From positions 8,375,001 through 8,439,000 of the forward strand of contig OY987266.1 in assembly GCA_963920665.1 (NCBI GenBank): a stretch of 64,000 nucleotides of DNA, given 5' to 3'. The notes below the pieces were generated by a model, which was given only the letters and a program-made list of their open reading frames with translations, had not been told where the DNA came from and ran no database searches. The stretch comes from Straminergon stramineum. Taxonomy: Eukaryota > Streptophyta > Bryopsida > Hypnales > Calliergonaceae. This document shows positions 57,371 through 64,000 of the stretch, in pieces. The position numbers and the translations under genes are program-made. Numbering within the stretch: the first letter of the stretch is position 1; each line of letters begins with the position of its first letter.

Positions 57371-58190
57371 ATGACCCCAAGCAAGAGGCTTGCTCATGCC
57401 ACCTTCGTGAGCAAGGGGGACGTTGGGGGTGACTTTCCAAGCCTTCCAAGAGATGGGGTGTGGGGTACTAGGAGACCCGAGCGATCAGAGCGTTGTAGTG
57501 CTCTGATCCGGATGAATTAGAGGGCGTGTCATACATGCTTGGAAAGATTGTGAAGACGTGCCCATGTTTTCAAAGAACGTGATAATCCAAGTTGGGAGTC
57601 AAAAGTTATGGCTCCTCAAAGTTGGTAGTGTCTTGGCCGCGTTCCAAGGCATGGGGACATGGGAAACAAGGTTTGGGAGGAATCCTTTGAGCCAAATAGA
57701 GCATGCCACATATCATTCGAAAGCTAAGGAGACAAGATTTTTAGAATACTAAGGCTCATGAGGAGATGAACTATAAAATAAAAGTTATGGGCATCCAAAG
57801 AGGGTGGAGTCCCGAAGAACTACATCTCCCAGGGGACTCGTACCTTTGGAGGGCCATAACTTCCTCAATACTTGTCGTATTGAAAAAAGTGAATAGTCTA
57901 TGGTGATCTACAAAAAATTTTGATCACCAAAATGGGTTCGCACTTGGGATTTGGAGCTCAGAGCTAAAAGTTATCGTGATGGGAAGATCGGAAGTCTTTG
58001 GGGAGCCAATTTTGAGGAAGCCAGTTGAAATTGGGTGGTCTTCCAAGATGGGAAGCATCTTGGGGGTTCCCGGTGACCTCTAGTATGGGAGGATGTTGCC
58101 AAATTCTGCAAAGAGTACTATGTGGAGGGGTGGTCTCCTTCCTCACTTCCGGATGGTGTCATGGTGAGCCAAAGCCCAAAGTGGCCCCAA
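57371..58190. mobile_element. relict LTR, inverted relative of 46391-47684
   Basis: Read on the plus strand it follows the reverse complement of the solo LTR from its end inwards: ATGACCCC, CACCTTCGTGAGCAAGGGGG, GGTGACTTTCCAAGCCTTCC, GATCAGAGCG...CGCTCTGATC-type hairpin, ACATGCTTGGAAAG, GTCAAAAGTTATGG, then TCTCCTTCCTCACTTCC. The far end is missing and divergence is high, so it is an old truncated copy. Confidence 0.7.
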
Positions 58191-58213
58191 GTAGTGAGGT
58201 TAGTGTTGGAGTG

Positions 58214-58807
58214 ATGACACTAATATACAAAATGAAGGGAGACCTTCACAAGAGCGTGAAGGCCGAGGTGAGTTTCATTTCAATCTTGTTCTTAATTTAA
58301 GTCAATTAGCTTGTAGATGCTAAGTGATTGAATCTAAATTTAGATGCTTATGAAAACACTTTTAATATGCTCATCATTTCTTTCCCTTGCTAATTGATGT
58401 CGTCTTGTCTTCTTGTATTGCAGGCTTGTGTGATACTACTACTTGATCCTTTCATGATGTTGGGAATGTGTGCCCTCTTGCCCCTACTTGAGGCAATTGA
58501 CATTTTGGTTAACTTTGCACAGAAAAGATTCGTTCATATCTATGACTTTGTTGTTGCGGTAAAGGTCTGCCAAGGAGACTTGTACTACATGTATGAGGTC
58601 AAGGGCACTTTATATAGTTCCAATGACTTATGGTCATTCAATAATCTCGTAGAGTGCTCATCCAAACAAATCCACATCAAGTGGATAACAGATTTGAATG
58701 ATGATTTCGTTGTTTTGACTTTCATTTGCCATGGAAAAAAATTCATGCAAAGTGCAAAGGTGCACTTGTGGACCGCTAGTTTTGAACCATTTTGCTCACA
58801 AAAGTGA
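58214..58807 (+). CDS. transposon-like protein fragment, two exons
   Basis: Exon 58214-58267 (MTLIYKMKGDLHKSVKAE) joins in phase 0 across a GT-AG intron to 58424-58807, giving 145 residues and a stop. The second exon has LLPLLEAIDILVNFAQKRF, VHIYDFVVAVKVCQGDLYYM, LWSFNNLVECSS and IHIKWITDLNDDF. From memory this pattern resembles a region of large repetitive proteins found in many copies in moss and fern genomes, likely transposase-derived; I cannot verify that here. It starts immediately downstream of the relict LTR, which may supply its promoter. It is short, with no catalytic residues identified, so probably a remnant. It could also be a small host gene of unknown role. Confidence 0.45.
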
Positions 58808-61800
58808 AGGCACAATGCATGGGTGAGTTCTTTTTCCAATGCATGTTTTGAATGAACAGTATAGGGTAGTAGAGAAGCTTGTGCATTTCCAGTTTTTTTG
58901 ATGTTTATTACATTACCCAAAGTTTGCCATTTCCAATTTTCTTTATCTGTAGGATGACATGCTCTTCCTCTTGATGTACTTACTTTGGTTCATGTGTTGC
59001 TACAAGTGCAACCAAAATACTCGTGTAGAAGCTAGATGCATGCTTTCCGGCATACCATGTCATGAACGCCTTTGGTATTCTATACCTGTAGTATTGGTGT
59101 TCTTCTACTATACAGGAGATGTTTCATAGACACTTATGCACCTTGGGTACACAACTTCCATATTATACGGCCTTGATTATAATCACTTATAATCACTTTT
59201 AGTCCAATCTCAAGGGATAGAATTTGTTTTAATGTAGAAAATTCTTATAGCCTTTTTAACAAGGAATCCAAAAATGTAATTATATATATTAAATGAATAT
59301 TTTTTGAGGACAATAATAGCATTAAAAACCTAATTATATTAGTTTTTTTAATACATGTATTGCAGGCCAAGCTACCCAACTTTGGAGGCTTTTTAATAAA
59401 AATTTAATTTTTTTATATTAAAAATAAGACATTGCCAATGGAATTTAATTTCAATTGGGGGGAACTTCTTCTAAGGATTTTTAAAAATTATGCATAGGCA
59501 ACTTTCTATTTTGATAGTTGAGCTAGAAGATCATTGATTTATGTTGAAATACTATATTGAGATAGGTGTTATTTATGACCAAATAAGAAATAGATGTGTT
59601 GGCAGTGTTGCGTATCTCGAAAGTATGACAATCAACAACAAAAGACACCAGACATCTCAAGGGTATTCAAAGGGTATGGGGGTAGCACATTACCTTAAAC
59701 CATAGTGTCGTTACTCTCTCCTTCTCTGATTTGTTTTCCCGCCGCATTTTTTCTCTCAGGCTCTTTGTAGTTTGTTTTTCACTGCATTGTCTTGCTTGTA
59801 TTTCTCTTTGTTGTCACTCTCTCTTATCTTTTTGTGGACTATTGCCAATGATTTGGAGCAAGTGTTTGCAACATTTTTTGAGGCTTGATAACGTTTGACA
59901 ATTTTGTATTGCTTTTGAGTATCACATTTGGTGATCACGTTTGAAGCTTTTGCATTTCACGAGTAAGCTCCAATCTTTGCCCTCATGTCTCAATTGTATC
60001 TTTGCATTTTCAAGCCAGCTCATATGATTTTCTTGTATTTTTGCTAATTGAATCGTTGTTTCTAGGGTGCCCTGTTTGGTTTTGTTTTTAAACTCCCACT
60101 AACTACTACATTTTTCCTTACAACTGGTGGTGTAGTCTGACATCAGGAAGAAGGTGGACAAGGTTAGTTGTATTTGCTTTTCTCTCGTGATATGTATGAG
60201 TCTCAAAATTTGTTGCTAATTAATTAAAAGATATGTTAGTGATTTCAGATTTTGATAGTTTCTAATCATCTGCAGTGAACTATTCTTGATTCATTTGTAA
60301 AAATTGGAATTAAGGAATTGAAGAACTATATTAAGTTGTTTGTGTAGAAGATTCTTGTTCCTTGAAGTCGTGTATTTGAATTCCATGAAACTTTATTTTG
60401 CTAGTCCAGTGAGTTCAAAGATAAGTTAATGGTTTTTGATTCTTGATAGATTATAATTATAGTACAATAATCCTTGTCTATTCATCAAGTTTGCAATTTC
60501 AAATCACTAAGCCATTTGAAGTTCTATTAGTTAGTCTTGCCTAAGCAATTGTGTGTGGTGGTTATTGAAACTAAAATTTGCATGGTCAAAATCTGAAAAT
60601 GAGATCACTCGAAAACTGAGCTTAGGATAAGGTTAGAATGCAAAAAATTTCGTCAGCTTGTTGTTTGACTTGTTTTGTTTATGCTGATCTCATGTCTATG
60701 CTTGGAGTGGTTTCTTAGTTTTTGGTTTCATGTTGATCTCTTGGTGGCTGTGTTTGTAGATTTCACCCATTGTTTTAGCTTCATTTTTGTTTTTGTTTTA
60801 AATTAATGAGATTTTTGATTCTAGACTTGTAGTAGTGCTTTCACATACAAATTCTCTAGGGAGTCGGGACATGACTTTAGCAACTTCAATCTGAAGTCCA
60901 TTGCACATTGCCCAGATATGACTTCATTGATTTTCAAGTGAGACTCAATTATCGACTCTAATATCTATTCCACTTATAGTTTTATAGTTCTTGATTCATT
61001 AAAAATTTTAGGCTCTTGTATGAAATGATAGCTATCAAAAAATAGCTAGATTACTATATTACACATTGATTGCAATACTACACATTGATTGATCAATGTG
61101 CAGTATTGTAGTCATGTGTTTGATGTATAGGATTGTTTTGGCATCACTATATTCTTTAGTTGCAATTTAGAGCTAATGGGAGTTTGGAGACCATTATTAG
61201 TGACCCTAATCAACTCAATTTCCATATCATGGACATTTTGTCTGGACATGATGACTCATGAATCATATTTCTGGTTCTTTATTTTGGTCAATTTTGGTTC
61301 AAAGCAAGTGCTAAATGTGACATTCAGTTTGGACTTTCAAGTACTCATGTACATGATTTGTATTTGGAGTTGCTCTAACCTCATATAGAGGCTCTAAATT
61401 TTTGAATATTAGGTATGATTGAGTTGTTGTTTGAGACTCATGAGTATCATAAACCATACCAGTCTAATCTCCTAGTCCAAAGTGGTGCGTCTCCAACCAC
61501 TAGCTCTAGCTCTTATTCAATGCCTTCTTTTTCTAATTATATACGTCAATTTTGTCCAAGTACACCAATATAATAAACCTTATTAGGCACCATAGAAACT
61601 ATCACCCTAAGTAGAGGGAGTAGAAATGAATAGTCACTATTCCAACTAGATAGATGGAATTATAATGTGTGCTTCCATTCACCCCTTCAACATGCTTGTT
61701 TAGGAAGTGATATGGCACATGTCAATTCCATCTACTAGGAAATGTCAAAAAAATTGTCCATACTCCTTGGAAGTAGAACTAATGTAGAATGAAATTTCTA

Positions 61801-63469
61801 TCTAACTTTCCAGATGGTTGAATTTGTTGCATTCAAAGTCTACAAGTCACTTGTAACTTATAGTCTTTAGTGGCTAGGTTGATGCAACAATGATCAACAT
61901 GGAATGTATACTTGACTGCTTCTATTATGTCTAATTTGATCTTCCAATGACATTTCAAAGATCAAGAGTATCCTCATATTTCATAATATGACAAAATCTC
62001 TAGAAATTCGAACTTGTTTGAGATCTTTGATTTGTACCAATCATTAGTTTAGAGCCTTAAGTACTTGAATTTCACAATTTTGCTAATCTTAACAAATATG
62101 ACCATCTAATAATATTTATTACTTCTATCTAAAACTAATTTGGAGATTGCTTCTTTTTCGCAAAACTTTGCTTGATTGGAGAGTTTTAATATTGCATGCT
62201 ATGGTGTCTATGATTCTATGTGGTGCTATTTGCATTGTCACCTACTTATGGAGCAAGGATTTTGATGGAAAGGCAAGCCCATTTGAAATTTTTGGACTAG
62301 CATATGGAGATGGGGAATCATATTGTTCACACTTATTGCATTGCATTGAACTCAAAATGAATGTCATTTGAATAGTTGTTGGTGGTGATATAAATCTAGT
62401 TGTATAGAATGTCCAACATCAAGCTACCTTGCTCAAGGCTACTAAAATCAATTGAATACATTTTGGCTCTTTGAAATATGCCTTCAAAACAAATTGTGTG
62501 ACCAGGTTGTATATTTTTTTGTTGTGCTATTGTCTCTTTTGTAGTGATCCAGTTATGTCATTGTTAGAAATTGTTGCTTTGTGTGTAGTTCTTGAGGAAG
62601 ATGAATTAAAAGCAGTTGTCACACACTTCGAAGCAAATCAAAGATGGCAAGTGCATGAATTCTACCCTCTCCTTACTCAAGTATTGAATTATGCTTTCTA
62701 GATCAAATGCTAGCCTTTTATAATCCCTATAGGATTAAACAACCCTAATTGGACCTTGTGTTTTGTTTTAAACAAACTTGAGTTTGACATATGACTGTGG
62801 ACTTCTTTTTTCAATTTCTTTATATTATTCCATTTTTTTTATTGATGGATGTGTTTGTGGATGTGTTGATCACTTGATTTGCTAGCTCATTTGTTGAAAT
62901 TGGTTTGTGATTTTTCAGAATGTATCTACATTGTTACATTATTTGATCTACAAAAGATATTGGTTCTAGGGTTACTGCATCATCATCATCAAGTTTCAAG
63001 AGGTTGCTACCTTTAGGTGCTTAAGCTAACCTCAATTTTGTTCCTTATCAAAAAAAATATTGAAGTGGTTGTTTGCTTCTTGGCTACATGAAAAATATTT
63101 GAATCTCTACTCTAAACCTTATGATTTTAGTAGTTTTGAATCTGTCCTCTATAGGCTTTTTGTAGTTCAAATCTACTATTTTTAGGACCAGCACATGAAG
63201 TATTCTTCATCAATTTGGGTGATGTAGAATTTGATCCCATCTGAATTATTATTTTTACAATTATGCTTCATTCAATTTGTCATTTTAAAACCATTCATCC
63301 TTGGTCCTAAAGGAATTGAAGTTTAGTCCATGGCTATATAGATTGATAGGATTTCGGATACAAGAAAGGCATATCAAATTGTCAAGAGGTTTCAAAAGAA
63401 GATCTATTCATTTCAAATGTGTTTGTTTTCAATGATGCATATGTGGTGGTGTGCTACATTTTGGTGATT
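58808..63469. other. gene-free DNA
   Basis: Frames of 60-76 codons on the plus strand at 61176-61388, 62147-62371 and 62471-62701 are somewhat protein-like (for example EEDELKAVVTHFEANQRWQV near 62600) and may be transposon remnants, but none has a recognisable motif or supported start. The remainder is AT-rich with no features apart from the hairpin at 61073-61108. Confidence 0.4.
61073..61108. repeat. hairpin with 17-bp arms
   Basis: CAATACTACACATTGAT, loop TG, ATCAATGTGCAGTATTG: arms pair with one mismatch. A direct extra copy of ACACATTGATTG lies immediately upstream at 61061-61072. Confidence 0.75.
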
Positions 63470-63890
63470 CTCTTTGGATTGCTAGACTTTGGTGCTTGTG
63501 AGCCTCCAATTCATCACCAGGGGCTTATTCTTTTTTTCTTTTTTTTTCATATTTTGTCATTTTTATTGCACTTTATTATACAAAAACCCCTAAAAAGATT
63601 GTAGAACCAAAATAGGAATGTCACATTCCAATATAGTATTTGGTCTAGATTGAGAATGTTGTAGCTAGAATGGCCCAACCGCGAGTTGTAAATATGTTAG
63701 AACCCAATTAATCATGGCAAATGGGTCAATTATGAGTGGTGGGCATACCAGGCCCCAAACCCCATATGGAGAGCACATCTCTAGGCTAGAATTGGTTGAG
63801 GGAACCCTAGTGAGGCATATAGGATAGTTCCTAGAGATAGGTTTAAGTTTCCCCATTCCACCGACAAAATAGTAGAAAAGGCCATATTCA
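63470..63890 (+). repeat. dispersed repeat R5, copy 2
   Basis: Partner of 50240-50690 in the same orientation (see shared blocks there). The copy runs to about 63890, after which the two sequences differ; the window ends at 64000. Confidence 0.6.
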
Positions 63891-64000
63891 TTATATTGAG
63901 ACTTTTTATAGATTTTGAGACAAAATGCTAGTTATTATAAAATTCATTGAAAAAAAAAGAATAATTGAAACCAAAAATAAATGATGCTCAAATAGTGATC

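Overview
The window is nuclear DNA of a land plant, most likely a bryophyte and probably a moss; I cannot name the species. The basis is five intron-containing plant genes with short GT-AG introns, an NF-YC gene broken into eight exons (angiosperm copies often have few or no coding introns), and gene islands of normal GC content set in very AT-rich, repeat-filled DNA. I see no rRNA, tRNA, CRISPR array or organelle insert.

Layout. 1-11.8 kb is gene-free: dispersed elements, a 79-bp minisatellite and AT-rich filler. 11.8-28.1 kb is the first gene island: a small zinc-finger protein (12967-13209), an interval with exon-like fragments that I could not assemble (13.6-17.2 kb), a complete 17-exon AP-1 gamma-adaptin (17196-24514) and a two-exon GH53 endo-beta-1,4-galactanase (26699-28090). 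28.1-34.1 kb is repeats and fold-back sequences. 34.8-37.6 kb holds NF-YC. 38.9-41.2 kb holds two short transposable elements. 42.2-44.9 kb holds an RNA-binding protein with two RRMs and a glycine-rich tail, with a hAT-type MITE in its last intron. 44.9-64 kb is again gene-poor: a clean solo LTR, TTAA-type elements, a possible 7-kb terminal-inverted-repeat element, a relict LTR and a spliced transposon-like reading frame.

The genes do not form an operon or pathway. They are independent housekeeping or regulatory genes on the plus strand: vesicle-coat adaptor, CCAAT-box transcription factor subunit, RNA-binding protein, small zinc-finger protein and cell-wall/arabinogalactan hydrolase. All exon joins below were read by hand, and the reading frame closes across every intron of the four multi-exon host genes.

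The least ordinary things are: (1) gamma-adaptin whose hinge is greatly enlarged and carries three in-register 61-residue repeats; (2) a bacterial/fungal-type GH53 enzyme in a plant gene, without a visible signal peptide; (3) a family of 0.57-0.94 kb elements inserted at TTAA, one of which can be seen against an unoccupied copy of its own target elsewhere in the window; (4) a hAT MITE and a solo LTR, each with perfect target-site duplications.
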